64,000 nt of DNA from Prevotella sp. UBA2739 (GCA_002353525.1 DEJV01000002.1:1-64000); one strand, 5' to 3'; positions 42,481 to 51,835 are shown, counted from the first letter of the stretch. Numbers and translations are program-made. Notes: generated by a model not told the origin, from the letters alone.

Positions 42481-43763
42481 GGTTGTTCCTCCTTTCTTCG
42501 TTGTGCAAGAATAAACATCAAAACAGCGCCGAGCAGCATCATGTAAATGCCGGTGTAGACAAAAGGCAGCCATGGGTCGCTGACGAGTTCAAGAATGCTG
42601 ATTTCGCTCCAGCGTCCTTTTTGTGTGTCGTAGTTCAATTGGTATATTTTCCAACCGTCGATACTAAACGGCTTGTTCACCAAGATGTTCGTCTCAATGT
42701 CTTTCCCACTCTCTGTGAGTATCTCTACTCTTGAGATGTAGCGCTGAGGCTCGCGAGGCATCATGGCGAGACTCACCTGTTGGTCTATCTTCAGCATTTG
42801 GTAGGGAAACATGTAACTTCCCGAGGTTATCCAGCCGCTTTTCTTCAGGTATGGGCGCTTCGCGGGTGCCAAAGGATGCCAGTCTGCTTCTACACAAACG
42901 GCTGATACGGCTCCTGTCTGCATCCATTCCTCAAAATAGGTGGAGTCTTCCTGCAATACAGGTACGGCATAGTCTAGTTTCTTCACCAGTCGTATGCGCC
43001 AGTCGCCCAGTTGCCCCTCGGTGAAGGTGCTGTCGATGAGCAGCGTCTCAGCCTGCTGGCCGTCGACGGCATTGCCCGTATTGTTGTCTATCAGAATCAG
43101 CTTGGGGGGATATTCATCGATGGTGAATTGCTTGAGCTGGATGGCAATGGGCAGCTCGTGCATCTCGCCACGATCGTCGACAGCCCGCCATTCGGGTGCT
43201 TCCTGGCTGATGGTCATTTTCAGTCGCTGCATGTCGGCATTGCCCAGAGTGGCTGTTACGATGGTGATGAAAAGTCCGAGATGGTTCATCAGGAAGGGAA
43301 TGTCGCGCGTCCAGAATGCACGCTTGGGGTGCAGATGTAGCAGGCGGTGGATGATTACCTGTCCTAACAGCAATGTCATCCATACATAGATAAGAATGAA
43401 CGGCCAGAACGAGAGCATGCGCGTGATGCCAACGGTATCGGCCAGGGAGGGCTCAGCCAGCATGAATGGTCCGGAGGGCAGTTGCTTGGTGAGTCCCATC
43501 GTGGCTGTCAGAATGACGGCATAGATAAGTGCCGGCACGGCAGCGGTGAAGGTGGTTAAGTAGCGGAAGCCATACACCCGTGGCCGTAAAGCATACACCA
43601 CAGCGATGAGAGCTAGAAAGACTGCCAGCGTAATGACGTTGACAGGGAAGGCGAATGCCTGCCAGTCTACGGGGCCGACGCTCAGTTGGAGCATCAATCC
43701 TGTGACGAGAAGGCCCGCACCAATGATGAATCCCTCTTTCAGGGACCAAGGTTTATTCCACAT
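42477..43763 (-). CDS. ccsB: ResB/CcsB-like cytochrome c biogenesis protein
   Basis: 428-residue membrane protein that works with CcsA to deliver haem to apocytochromes c in the periplasm. It has four hydrophobic segments in the first 150 residues, a large periplasmic part and a final membrane helix at about 400-420, matching ResB/Ccs1 layout. It follows nrfA after 113 bases, and its stop overlaps the ccsA start (TGA/ATG), so both are one translation unit. Gene order nrfH-nrfA-ccsB-ccsA implies dedicated haem attachment for the nitrite reductase. Confidence 0.82.
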   Translation of the reverse strand: MWNKPWSLKEGFIIGAGLLVTGLMLQLSVGPVDWQAFAFPVNVITLAVFLALIAVVYALRPRVYGFRYLTTFTAAVPALIYAVILTATMGLTKQLPSGPFMLAEPSLADTVGITRMLSFWPFILIYVWMTLLLGQVIIHRLLHLHPKRAFWTRDIPFLMNHLGLFITIVTATLGNADMQRLKMTISQEAPEWRAVDDRGEMHELPIAIQLKQFTIDEYPPKLILIDNNTGNAVDGQQAETLLIDSTFTEGQLGDWRIRLVKKLDYAVPVLQEDSTYFEEWMQTGAVSAVCVEADWHPLAPAKRPYLKKSGWITSGSYMFPYQMLKIDQQVSLAMMPREPQRYISRVEILTESGKDIETNILVNKPFSIDGWKIYQLNYDTQKGRWSEISILELVSDPWLPFVYTGIYMMLLGAVLMFILAQRRKEEQP

Positions 43764-43876
43764 TGTGATTTTTCGTGTTGGGCAAAAGTGTTTCTATTTA
43801 GCAGTTGACATAAAACATCGCGAACCTTCGGAAACGGCTCCGACAGGTCCGCGATGAGAATTGTGGTGGATGAAAA

Positions 43877-45364
43877 CTAAATCTCAATCAGTTTGCCATT
43901 CTTCTTGGCGTCTTCAATCCATTTCGGCACTACCGTGTCGAGGAATTTCTGCTTCTTGGCTTTCAGTGTAGGCATGTCGAGGCCAATAGCCATCTGTGCC
44001 TTTGCCTTGGTAGAATAGTCGGGTACAGGTATGTCGCCTGTATGCCCATGACGGGCAGCCACCTTGGCGATGAGCAGGCGTGCTTGCTGGGCGTAGTCCA
44101 CAGAGTTGGCCAGCAGTCGGGTCACCTCTTGTGGGGCATGGAAGGTAGCACCATGTGAGGCGATGGCATAGTCCCAACGCCACTGGCTCTTGCGGAGCAG
44201 GTCCTGGATGGGTTTCATCTCCGTTTCGGTAGCACCCTTGTCGATGATGAATTTAGCCTCGAAGTGGGCACGGGCCAGTACTTGCTCCGCACGATTGCGC
44301 ACCTCGTTGCACTTCTCCTGCCGCTCGTAGACGTTTTGGCGCAATGTCTCCGCATCCTGGCGGTGACATGTCTGACAGGTACGGTCGATGTTGGCCAGTG
44401 GCGACATGATGTGGTGATCGGTGAACTTTACGCCGCCTTCGCTCTTATACGGCATGTGGCAGTCGGCACAGCTCACGCCACGCTGACCATGAATGCCCTG
44501 CAGGGCAATCTCATATCCTGGGTGCTGTGCCTTCAGGATGGGAGTCTTCGAAAGCGGGTGGATATAGTCGTAGAAGCCAATCTCGTCATACCATTTCTCG
44601 GCATCCTCGCAAGTAAGACCGTAATTCTGTGGGAAATAGAGGTAGTCGGTTTCCTTGTCGAAGTAATATTCGGTGTGGCATTGGGCGCATACCAGTGAAC
44701 GCATTTCCTGGTGACTGGCTTTCTTCACATCCTTTCCGGCGCGGGCCCAGGCCTCATACAGAGCCGGACGGGCAGGTTTCAAGTCCATGGTGCGTGCGTC
44801 GTGACAATCGGAACAACCTATGGTGTTGTGAATCTCATGTCCCAGCTCACTCCATCGCTTGTGGTAGAATTCACCTGTGCCCAATTCGCGCATCATGCGC
44901 GGCACGTCGGGACCCTTACAAGTCCAGCAAGTGGCTGGCTGCATGTCCTTGTCGCCGTCGATGCCCGGATTGCCCGTGCGCAGGATTTTCCGCATGTCAT
45001 CCAGCGCATGCTTATGTCCGCGTGGCGTGTTATAGTGGCGCGAGAAAGCATAACCTGCCCACAGCACCACCATTTCGGGACGCTGCTCCAGCACGTCGAC
45101 TTCTTGTGAGCTGTTGTACTTGCTCACAAACGAAGTGTCTTCGGTCATAGCCCATGTCTCGTACTCACGCGGGTAGTCGGCCTTGAACTTCTCATTTTGT
45201 GCAACGATTGAATCGGTGAACTGTGTGCGTTTGTTGTTGAACACACTTGCTACTTCAGCGCGGCGCTCCATCAGCGACGATACGAGCAGTCCGAGCAGGA
45301 AAACGACGACCATTGCTCCTCCGAACAATGTCCATCCTTGCCATTTTTTCAGTTGTTTTGCCAT
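43877..45364 (-). CDS. nrfA: Ammonia-forming cytochrome c nitrite reductase
   Basis: Pentahaem NrfA, which reduces nitrite to ammonium with six electrons in the periplasm. There is an N-terminal signal/anchor at about 11-32. Five haem sites: CWTCK at 146-150 (the special Lys-ligated catalytic haem), CSDCH at 184-188, CAQCH at 226-230, CADCH at 299-303, CQTCH at 330-334. The 495-residue length is normal. nrfH lies 41 bases upstream; ccsB and ccsA downstream. It probably supports anaerobic respiration or nitrite detoxification. Confidence 0.97.
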   Translation of the reverse strand: MAKQLKKWQGWTLFGGAMVVVFLLGLLVSSLMERRAEVASVFNNKRTQFTDSIVAQNEKFKADYPREYETWAMTEDTSFVSKYNSSQEVDVLEQRPEMVVLWAGYAFSRHYNTPRGHKHALDDMRKILRTGNPGIDGDKDMQPATCWTCKGPDVPRMMRELGTGEFYHKRWSELGHEIHNTIGCSDCHDARTMDLKPARPALYEAWARAGKDVKKASHQEMRSLVCAQCHTEYYFDKETDYLYFPQNYGLTCEDAEKWYDEIGFYDYIHPLSKTPILKAQHPGYEIALQGIHGQRGVSCADCHMPYKSEGGVKFTDHHIMSPLANIDRTCQTCHRQDAETLRQNVYERQEKCNEVRNRAEQVLARAHFEAKFIIDKGATETEMKPIQDLLRKSQWRWDYAIASHGATFHAPQEVTRLLANSVDYAQQARLLIAKVAARHGHTGDIPVPDYSTKAKAQMAIGLDMPTLKAKKQKFLDTVVPKWIEDAKKNGKLIEI

Positions 45365-45405
45365 GTTATTTTGTTTTTTTAATTTTCGTTTTCAGTCTTT
45401 CTTTC

Positions 45406-45999
45406 CTACTTGCTCATCAGTTTTTGCAACCATTCGGGCACCGGACTTGGGGGGAGTGGGGTAACCCCTTCGGCATTGGGCGTAGACGAAAGAGAGTTCA
45501 TGCCCCCATGCGGCACGTTGCGATGGCAGTCCCAGCAGGCCTTGCCTTCGCCTCGCTTTGCTTGCATAAATCCCATGCGACCAGTCTTCACGAACTCTTG
45601 GTTGAGCTGCGTGTGGCAGCGGATGCAGTTGTCCATGATGACTTGCGCGCTCAAGTCTTCGGCCATAATAGCCTGTCGCTCTGTATGCGTCACAAAATAG
45701 GCCACATGCTTCATGCCGTCCATGGCCTTGAAACCGTATTTCATGGCGAGGTTCTGGTGAGGCACATGACAGTCGTTGCACGTGGCGTCCCGCCCATGTG
45801 AAGAGTGCGACCACGACGCATAGTAAGGAGTCATGATGTGGCAGTTGACACAGGCAGAGGGGTCATCAGCTATATAGGTATGCGCGCGTAATAAATAGAG
45901 GAAGAGGGCTCCTAACCCCACAATCACTCCTGCGCATGCTATCAAGAAGATTTTCTGCTTGTAAGAGAACATGTCTTTTATCTTATTTGCTGCTTTCAT
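45406..45999 (-). CDS. nrfH: Tetrahaem quinol dehydrogenase NrfH
   Basis: NapC/NirT-family membrane cytochrome that passes electrons from menaquinol to NrfA. From ATG 45999 there is one membrane helix at about 17-38 and four haem motifs: CVNCH at 50-54, CNDCH at 74-78, CIRCH at 125-129, CWDCH at 155-159. A start ten codons upstream (46029) is also possible. A TATTTTTG promoter box lies at 46058-46065. The 150-base gap to the divergent Crp/Fnr gene likely holds the shared control region. Confidence 0.95.
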   Translation of the reverse strand: MKAANKIKDMFSYKQKIFLIACAGVIVGLGALFLYLLRAHTYIADDPSACVNCHIMTPYYASWSHSSHGRDATCNDCHVPHQNLAMKYGFKAMDGMKHVAYFVTHTERQAIMAEDLSAQVIMDNCIRCHTQLNQEFVKTGRMGFMQAKRGEGKACWDCHRNVPHGGMNSLSSTPNAEGVTPLPPSPVPEWLQKLMSK

Positions 46000-46057
46000 C
46001 AGGTGTATAGATTGCGGCCTTTCAGCCATTATTTAGGATTCATTTGTGATTTTAGCG

Positions 46058-46065
46058 CAAAAATA
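46058..46065 (-). promoter_or_regulatory. TAnnTTTG box for the nrf operon
   Basis: TATTTTTG on the minus strand, 29 bases upstream of the longer nrfH start and about 60 upstream of the shorter. Confidence 0.55.
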
Positions 46066-46153
46066 CCTATTTATATGGATATAAGGTGGTAACAAATGTT
46101 ATCTTTATCCTGTAATTAATGTTAATTTTTTCTTTTTCTTTTCTTTTTATCCT

Positions 46154-46161
46154 TACTTTTG
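46154..46161 (+). promoter_or_regulatory. TAnnTTTG box for the Crp/Fnr gene
   Basis: TACTTTTG, 20 bases upstream of ATG 46181, back to back with the nrf promoter box. Confidence 0.6.
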
Positions 46162-46180
46162 TGTCATAAAGGAAAGAGTT

Positions 46181-46846
46181 ATGGATATAGACACATTAAA
46201 TGGCTTGATAAAGTGCCCATTGTTTCAGGGCATCCATCGCGATGTAATTGTCGATCTCATGCATAGTGTGAGATATCGGGTGATGCGTTATGGCAAAGGT
46301 GAAATATTTGCTATCGAGGGTGATGCGTGCTTGCATATAGATATTGTTGTGCAAGGGGAGATGGTTGCCAAGGTTGTCAGTCCTTCGGGGCGGGTAATGC
46401 GCATGAATTTACACCATTCGGGCAACATGCTGGCCCCTGCCTTCCTTTACGCCACTCACAACGTCTATCCAGTGACCGTTGAGGCCACCCGCGAGAGTTT
46501 CATCTTGCGTCTGATGCCAGAAGATTTGGAGGCGCTCTTCAGTGTTGAGCCTCGTCTGTATATGAATTTCATTAAGGTGCTTTCAAATATAGTATCTTTT
46601 TTAACAAAACGAGTGAGCATGCTGTCGATGAGCGTGAGGGAAAGACTATGCTTCTTCCTGTTCGAAGAAATGCAGCGTCAAGGCACTACCGATGTGGTGC
46701 TAACCCAATCGCGACAAGAGATTGCGGATAGTTTCGGAGTGCAGAAATTCTCTTTACAGCGTTGCATGAATGAGCTGAAACAAGAAGGAATTATTGATTA
46801 TACGGGAAAGAATGTCAGAATCATAAAACCCGACAATCTTACTTAG
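46181..46846 (+). CDS. Crp/Fnr-family regulator
   Basis: 221 residues: cyclic-nucleotide-binding-type beta-roll (about 1-120), a long dimer helix, and a winged helix-turn-helix at the C-terminus (SRQEIADSFGVQKFSLQRCMNELKQEG). The N-terminus lacks the cysteine cluster of oxygen-sensing FNR, so the signal is unclear. Its position divergent from nrfHA, with adjacent promoters, makes it the likely activator of nitrite reduction genes; that is inference from context. Confidence 0.87.
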   Translation: MDIDTLNGLIKCPLFQGIHRDVIVDLMHSVRYRVMRYGKGEIFAIEGDACLHIDIVVQGEMVAKVVSPSGRVMRMNLHHSGNMLAPAFLYATHNVYPVTVEATRESFILRLMPEDLEALFSVEPRLYMNFIKVLSNIVSFLTKRVSMLSMSVRERLCFFLFEEMQRQGTTDVVLTQSRQEIADSFGVQKFSLQRCMNELKQEGIIDYTGKNVRIIKPDNLT

Positions 46847-46881
46847 GGTGGTGGCTGATTGTTCTATCATGTCTTTGTGGG

Positions 46882-46998
46882 TTTCGAAGGTGCGAAGGTG
46901 TGAGGGTACGAAGGTACGAGAATACCCTTGCCTGCTTCAGTAGCGGTTCTAATAATCTCAGCGCGCTAGAGTAATCTCGCACCTTCGCACCTTCGCAC
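46882..46998. repeat. Element C copy 2
   Basis: Arms GGTGCGAAGGTGTGAGGGTA and CTCGCACCTTCGCACCTTCG flank the core AATACCCTTGCCTGCTTCAG to ATCTCAGCG. The core matches copy 1 closely; arm words differ but remain mutually complementary. Confidence 0.85.
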
Positions 46999-47132
46999 AT
47001 ATCACACTAAAACAGATAATAATTGCGAAACAATAGAATAGATGATACGGTGAAAACAGCCATTCTTCAAGAATTATTCATTAAAATTACAAAAATAGGT
47101 GGCTGCTCATGCGTGAAATGAAAAATTTTTCT

Positions 47133-47140
47133 TACCTTTG
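47133..47140 (+). promoter_or_regulatory. TAnnTTTG box for ffh
   Basis: TACCTTTG, 65 bases upstream of the ffh ATG. Confidence 0.6.
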
Positions 47141-47204
47141 CATAGCTTATTTGAATAAGATTACATAAAAAGCGAATAAATACAAAGAAAACGATCATCA
47201 TATT

Positions 47205-48548
47205 ATGTTTGAAAATCTTAGTGACAGATTAGAGAGATCATTCAAGATTCTGAAAGGTGAAGGCAAAATCACCGAAATCAATGTAGCGGAAACCCTTAAG
47301 GATGTTCGCCGGGCATTGTTGGATGCCGACGTAAACTATAAAGTAGCCAAAACCTTTACCGACACGGTGAAGCAGAAGGCGTTGGGCATGAATGTGCTGA
47401 ACGCAGTGAAACCGGGTCAGTTGATGGTGAAGCTGGTGCACGATGAGCTTGCTGAGCTGATGGGCGGTGAGACCGTTGGATTGAATCTGCAGTCGAAACC
47501 TGCCATTATTCTCATGTCGGGACTTCAAGGTTCTGGTAAGACCACATTTAGTGGTAAGCTGGCCAACATGCTGAAGAACAAACAGCATAAAAAGCCATTG
47601 CTCGTTGCTTGCGACGTGTATCGTCCGGCTGCTATCGAGCAGTTGAAAGTAGTGGCTGAGCAGATTGGCGTGCCCGTATATTCTGAGGATGGCAACAAGA
47701 ATGTGGTGGAGATTGCCCATCACGCTATTGCCGAAGCTAAGGCAAAGAGCAACGATGTGGTCATCATCGATACCGCCGGCCGACTGGCCGTCGACGAGGA
47801 GATGATGAACGAGATAGAGACGCTGAAGAATGCTGTTCAGCCTGATGAGACCTTGTTCGTTGTTGACTCGATGACCGGTCAGGATGCTGTCAACACAGCC
47901 AAAGAGTTCAACGACCGGTTGGATTTCGATGGTGTGGTTCTCACCAAACTCGACGGTGACACCCGAGGTGGTGCAGCCCTCTCTATCCGCACCGTGGTCA
48001 CCAAGCCCATCAAGTTTGTGGGTACTGGCGAGAAGATGGAGGCCATCGACGCTTTCCATCCTTCACGCATGGCCGACCGTATTCTGGGTATGGGTGATAT
48101 CGTGAGTCTTGTGGAGCGTGCCCAAGAGCAGTATGATGAAGAGGAAGCCCGCAAGCTGCAGAAGAAGATTCAGAAGAACCAGTTCGACTTTAACGATTTC
48201 CTCAATCAGATTAACCAAATAAAGAAAATGGGTAATCTGAAAGACCTTGCCTCGATGATACCAGGTGTGGGCAAGGCCATCAAGGACATTGATATAGACG
48301 ACAATGCTTTCAAAGGCATAGAGGCTATCATCCAGAGTATGACTCCCAAAGAGCGTTCTCATCCAGAAATACTGAACAGCAGCCGTCGCCAGCGCATTGC
48401 CAAGGGTAGTGGTACGAACATCCAGGAGGTGAACCGACTGATTAAGCAGTTCGATCAGACCCGTAAGATGATGAAGATGGTGACGGGCAGCGGCATGGGC
48501 AAAATGTCTGGCATGATGAAAGGCATGCCCCGTATGCCTAAGTTCTAG
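47205..48548 (+). CDS. ffh: Signal recognition particle protein Ffh
   Basis: 447-residue SRP54 GTPase that delivers nascent membrane proteins to FtsY at the inner membrane. N domain about 1-85; G domain with GLQGSGKTT at about 105-113, DTAGR at about 188-192 and TKLDGD at about 246-251; C-terminal methionine-rich M domain with GSGMGKMSGMMKGM near the end, which binds 4.5S RNA and signal peptides. Normal length. It heads a plus-strand run with folD close behind. Confidence 0.98.
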   Translation: MFENLSDRLERSFKILKGEGKITEINVAETLKDVRRALLDADVNYKVAKTFTDTVKQKALGMNVLNAVKPGQLMVKLVHDELAELMGGETVGLNLQSKPAIILMSGLQGSGKTTFSGKLANMLKNKQHKKPLLVACDVYRPAAIEQLKVVAEQIGVPVYSEDGNKNVVEIAHHAIAEAKAKSNDVVIIDTAGRLAVDEEMMNEIETLKNAVQPDETLFVVDSMTGQDAVNTAKEFNDRLDFDGVVLTKLDGDTRGGAALSIRTVVTKPIKFVGTGEKMEAIDAFHPSRMADRILGMGDIVSLVERAQEQYDEEEARKLQKKIQKNQFDFNDFLNQINQIKKMGNLKDLASMIPGVGKAIKDIDIDDNAFKGIEAIIQSMTPKERSHPEILNSSRRQRIAKGSGTNIQEVNRLIKQFDQTRKMMKMVTGSGMGKMSGMMKGMPRMPKF

Positions 48549-48595
48549 CAGAACCTGAAAGAAATGAGCAAATTATAACAACCAAGTTGAAGCAT

Positions 48596-49474
48596 ATGCA
48601 GTTAATAGACGGAAAAGCAACAGCAGCAGCCATCAAGGCCGAGATTGCAGAGGAAGTGAGGCAAATCATCGCATCAGGTGGCAAACAGCCCCATCTGGCA
48701 GCCGTGTTGGTAGGCCACGACGGTGGCTCAGAGACCTATGTGAAGAATAAGGTGCTGGCTTGTGAGGCCTGTGGGTTTAAGTCGAGCCTTATCCGCTTTG
48801 AGGACACGATTACCGAAGATGAGTTGGTGGCATGCGTAGAGCAATTGAACAACGATGCCGATGTCGACGGATTCATCGTTCAGTTGCCGCTGCCCAAGCA
48901 TATCGATGAGCAGAAGATCATCGAGGCCATCGACTATCGCAAAGATGTAGATGGTTTCCACCCCATCAATGTGGGACGCATGGCCATCGGCCTGCCCTGT
49001 TTCATTTCTGCAACTCCACTTGGCATCATCACCCTGCTGCAGCGTTATGGCATCGCAACCAGCGGCAAGAAGTGTGTCATTCTCGGGCGTAGCAATATTG
49101 TGGGCAAGCCCATGGCTCAGCTCATGATGCAAAAGCAGTACGGCGATGCCACTGTCACCGTGTGCCATTCGCGGTCGAAAACGCTCAAGGAGGAATGCCG
49201 TCAGGCAGACATCATCATTGCCGCCATCGGCCAGCCCGACTTTGTGACGGCCGACATGGTGAAAGAAGGCGCTGTGGTTATAGATGTCGGTACCACCCGT
49301 GTTCCTGATGCTTCGCGCAAGAGCGGATTCCGTCTCAACGGCGATGTGAAGTTTGACGAGGTGGCTCCCAAATGCTCGTTCATCACTCCTGTTCCCGGTG
49401 GTGTAGGGCCGATGACCATCTGTTCGTTGATGAAGAATACACTGGCTGCAGGAAAGAAAGAGTTTTACCTTTAA
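48596..49474 (+). CDS. folD: Methylenetetrahydrofolate dehydrogenase/cyclohydrolase
   Basis: Bifunctional FolD: oxidises 5,10-methylene-THF and hydrolyses the methenyl form to 10-formyl-THF. 292 residues. Visible: the catalytic YVKNK (about 46-50), VDGFIVQLPLPKH (about 95-107), DVDGFHPIN and the Rossmann motif ILGRSNIVGKP (about 163-173), plus the end PVPGGVGPMTI. It starts 47 bases after ffh. An upstream TTG extends the frame by three codons, but the ATG is favoured. Confidence 0.97.
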   Translation: MQLIDGKATAAAIKAEIAEEVRQIIASGGKQPHLAAVLVGHDGGSETYVKNKVLACEACGFKSSLIRFEDTITEDELVACVEQLNNDADVDGFIVQLPLPKHIDEQKIIEAIDYRKDVDGFHPINVGRMAIGLPCFISATPLGIITLLQRYGIATSGKKCVILGRSNIVGKPMAQLMMQKQYGDATVTVCHSRSKTLKEECRQADIIIAAIGQPDFVTADMVKEGAVVIDVGTTRVPDASRKSGFRLNGDVKFDEVAPKCSFITPVPGGVGPMTICSLMKNTLAAGKKEFYL

Positions 49475-49487
49475 TATAATATGCCTG

Positions 49488-49667
49488 ATGACAGCACAAG
49501 AGTATTATGAACTAGGTAACAAATATCGTAAAGAAGGAAATTTTCAGCTTGCACTCAACAACTATCAGGCGGCGATCGCTCTCGACCCTGAGAGTCCGGC
49601 GGTGCAGGCACGTGAAATGCTTGTTAATATATTTAATTACTATTGTAAAGACATGTATAACCCGTAA
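49488..49667 (+). CDS. Small TPR protein
   Basis: 59-residue protein made of one tetratricopeptide unit (YYELGNKYRKEGNFQLALNN then YQAAIALDPESP). It lies 13 bases after folD and before the oxidoreductase genes on the same strand. Small single-TPR frames at this place could help assemble the oxidoreductase, but nothing in the sequence proves it. The TPR match argues for a real gene. Confidence 0.6.
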   Translation: MTAQEYYELGNKYRKEGNFQLALNNYQAAIALDPESPAVQAREMLVNIFNYYCKDMYNP

Positions 49668-49721
49668 TCTGAGTTGTTTTTGTGCCGGAGAACAATGAAT
49701 GATTACAAAAACAAAAACGTT

Positions 49722-49952
49722 ATGGCAAAATTAAAAGGAGCAATTGTCATTGACACAGCCCGATGCAAAGGATGCTCTCTCTGTGTGGTAGCCTGCCCGC
49801 AGAAGGTCATTGCTTTGTCTGGCAAAGTTAATGTGCATGGCTATCCCTATGTGGAGGCTGTGAAAATGGAGTCATGCGTGGGCTGCGCATCGTGCGGCAT
49901 CGTATGCCCCGACGGATGTATTACTGTTTACCGTAAACGAATGGAGGAATAA
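49722..49952 (+). CDS. korD: Ferredoxin-like subunit of 2-oxoacid oxidoreductase
   Basis: 76-residue protein with two 4Fe-4S motifs, CKGCSLCVVACP (about 12-23) and CVGCASCGIVCP (about 51-62). It carries electrons between the catalytic subunits and free ferredoxin. It is the first of four tightly spaced genes encoding a KorABCD/Vor-type enzyme; the next starts 4 bases after. Longer starts (ATG 49695 or TTG 49674) are possible, but MAKLKG gives the typical short subunit. Confidence 0.9.
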   Translation: MAKLKGAIVIDTARCKGCSLCVVACPQKVIALSGKVNVHGYPYVEAVKMESCVGCASCGIVCPDGCITVYRKRMEE

Positions 49953-49956
49953 CGCT

Positions 49957-51048
49957 ATGGCAGAAGAAAAAGAAGTTGTATTGATGAAAGGCAACGAGGC
50001 TATTGCCCGTGCTGCCATCCGTTGTGGCGTTGATGGATATTTTGGCTATCCCATCACACCACAGAGTGAGGTAATTGAGACACTTGCCGAATTAAAACCA
50101 TGGGAAACTACCGGTATGCAGGTGGTGCAAGCTGAGAGTGAACTTGCAAGTATCTATATGGTTTATGGCGCTGCCGGAGCAGGTAAGCGTGCCATGACCT
50201 CATCGTCGAGTCCTGGCATAGCCCTGATGCAAGAGGGTATCACCTACATGGCCGGCGCTGAGCTTCCTGGTGTCTTTGTCAATGTCCAGCGTGGCGGTCC
50301 TGGTCTGGGTACTATCCAGCCTTCACAAGGTGACTATTTCCAGGCAACTCGTGGCGGTGGTAACGGTGACTACCAGGTCATTTGTCTTGCTCCTGCCAGC
50401 GTACAGGAAATGGCTGATTTTGTTGATTTGGCTTTTGAGCTCGCCTTCAAATATCGTAATCCCGCTATGATCCTTTCTGATGGTGTGATTGGCCAGATGA
50501 TGGAGAAGGTGGTTCTGCCTCCGTTTAAGCCACGTCGCAGTGATGAGGAAATCGAACGCGAATGTCCATGGGCTTCTACTGGTTTCAACAAGAAGTACAA
50601 GAAAGAGCGTTCTATTGTGACCTCTCTTGAGCTGAAACCGGAAGTGATGGAACAGCGCAATTTGCACTTACAGAGGAAATATGCAGAGATAGAAGCCAAT
50701 GAAGTGCGTTATGAGATGCAGCAGATGGACGATGCTGAGTATATGATTGTGGCATTTGGTTCTGCTGCCCGTATAGCAGAGAAATCAATAGAGTTGGCTC
50801 GTGAGCAAGGCATTAAGGTGGGATTGTTCCGTCCCATCACCTTGTGGCCGTTCCCCACAAAGGAGATTGCCGCTATGGCAAAGGGAAAGAAGGGCGTGCT
50901 GGTAGCAGAGATTAACGCTGGTCAGATGGTACAGGATGTGCGCCTGGCTATCAACGGTGCCGTTCCTGTAGAGCAGTTCGGTCGTCTGGGTGGTATCGTT
51001 CCTGATCCCGAAGAGATTGTTGAAGCATTGAAAACTAAATTGATGTAA
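49957..51048 (+). CDS. korA: 2-oxoacid:ferredoxin oxidoreductase alpha subunit
   Basis: 363-residue alpha subunit (often called VorB or KorA in this group) of an enzyme that decarboxylates 2-oxoglutarate or branched 2-oxoacids to acyl-CoA, reducing ferredoxin. Seen: FGYPITPQSE at about 29-38 and the GAAGAGKRAMTSSSSPG region at about 70-86, both typical. Which substrate is used cannot be decided by eye; the names are a best guess. Cytoplasmic. Confidence 0.9.
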   Translation: MAEEKEVVLMKGNEAIARAAIRCGVDGYFGYPITPQSEVIETLAELKPWETTGMQVVQAESELASIYMVYGAAGAGKRAMTSSSSPGIALMQEGITYMAGAELPGVFVNVQRGGPGLGTIQPSQGDYFQATRGGGNGDYQVICLAPASVQEMADFVDLAFELAFKYRNPAMILSDGVIGQMMEKVVLPPFKPRRSDEEIERECPWASTGFNKKYKKERSIVTSLELKPEVMEQRNLHLQRKYAEIEANEVRYEMQQMDDAEYMIVAFGSAARIAEKSIELAREQGIKVGLFRPITLWPFPTKEIAAMAKGKKGVLVAEINAGQMVQDVRLAINGAVPVEQFGRLGGIVPDPEEIVEALKTKLM

Positions 51049-51052
51049 GGCC

Positions 51053-51823
51053 ATGGAAGAGAACAAAATCATTGCACCAGAGAATCTGGTATATAAGAAG
51101 CCGACTTTGTTGAATGACAACAACATGCACTACTGTCCCGGTTGCTCGCATGGTGTGGTTCATAAGTTGATTGCTGAGGTCATCGAAGAGATGGGCCTGA
51201 CCGAGAAGGCCGTTGGCGTGAGCCCCGTAGGTTGCGCCGTGTTCGCTTACAATTATATCGACATCGACTGGCAGGAGGCTGCCCACGGACGTGCACCCGC
51301 AATTGCCACCGGTATCAAGCGCGTATGGCCCGACCGTCTTGTGTTCACCTATCAGGGCGACGGCGACCTGGCCTGCATCGGTACTTGCGAGACCATTCAT
51401 GCGCTGAACCGTGGCGAGAACATTGTCATCATCTTTGTCAACAATGCCATTTATGGTATGACAGGTGGACAGATGGCTCCCACAACCCTTATTGGTCAGA
51501 AGACTTCTACGTGTCCTTATGGTCGTGATCCCAAACTGCATGGCTATCCCCTGAAGATTGCTGATATAGCAGCAGGATTAGAAGGTACTTGCTATGTCAC
51601 ACGTCAGTCGGTAGAGAGTGTCGGTAGTATTCTCAAAGCAAAGAAAGCCATACGTAAGGCTTTTCAGGCATCGATGGAAGGTAAAGGCTCGTCGCTTGTA
51701 GAATTTGTCTCTACATGTAACAGCGGTTGGAAACTATCACCTGTGAAAGCCTATGAATGGATGAAGGAGAACATGATACCCTTCTATCCCAAAGGAGACC
51801 TCAAAGATACAACGAACCTTTAA
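51053..51823 (+). CDS. korB: 2-oxoacid:ferredoxin oxidoreductase beta subunit (TPP-binding)
   Basis: 256 residues with the thiamine diphosphate motif GDGDLACIGT to NNAIYGMTGGQ (about 102-143) and a CPGCSHG cluster near the start (about 24-30). It binds TPP and Mg and forms the active site with the alpha subunit. It begins 4 bases after korA. Confidence 0.92.
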   Translation: MEENKIIAPENLVYKKPTLLNDNNMHYCPGCSHGVVHKLIAEVIEEMGLTEKAVGVSPVGCAVFAYNYIDIDWQEAAHGRAPAIATGIKRVWPDRLVFTYQGDGDLACIGTCETIHALNRGENIVIIFVNNAIYGMTGGQMAPTTLIGQKTSTCPYGRDPKLHGYPLKIADIAAGLEGTCYVTRQSVESVGSILKAKKAIRKAFQASMEGKGSSLVEFVSTCNSGWKLSPVKAYEWMKENMIPFYPKGDLKDTTNL

Positions 51824-51835
51824 TTCAGAAACGCA

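Larger units (their letters stand above)
46847..47204. other. Spacer between the Crp/Fnr gene and ffh
   Basis: 358 bases with element C copy 2 on the left and the ffh promoter box TACCTTTG at 47133-47140 on the right. No gene seen. Confidence 0.7.
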
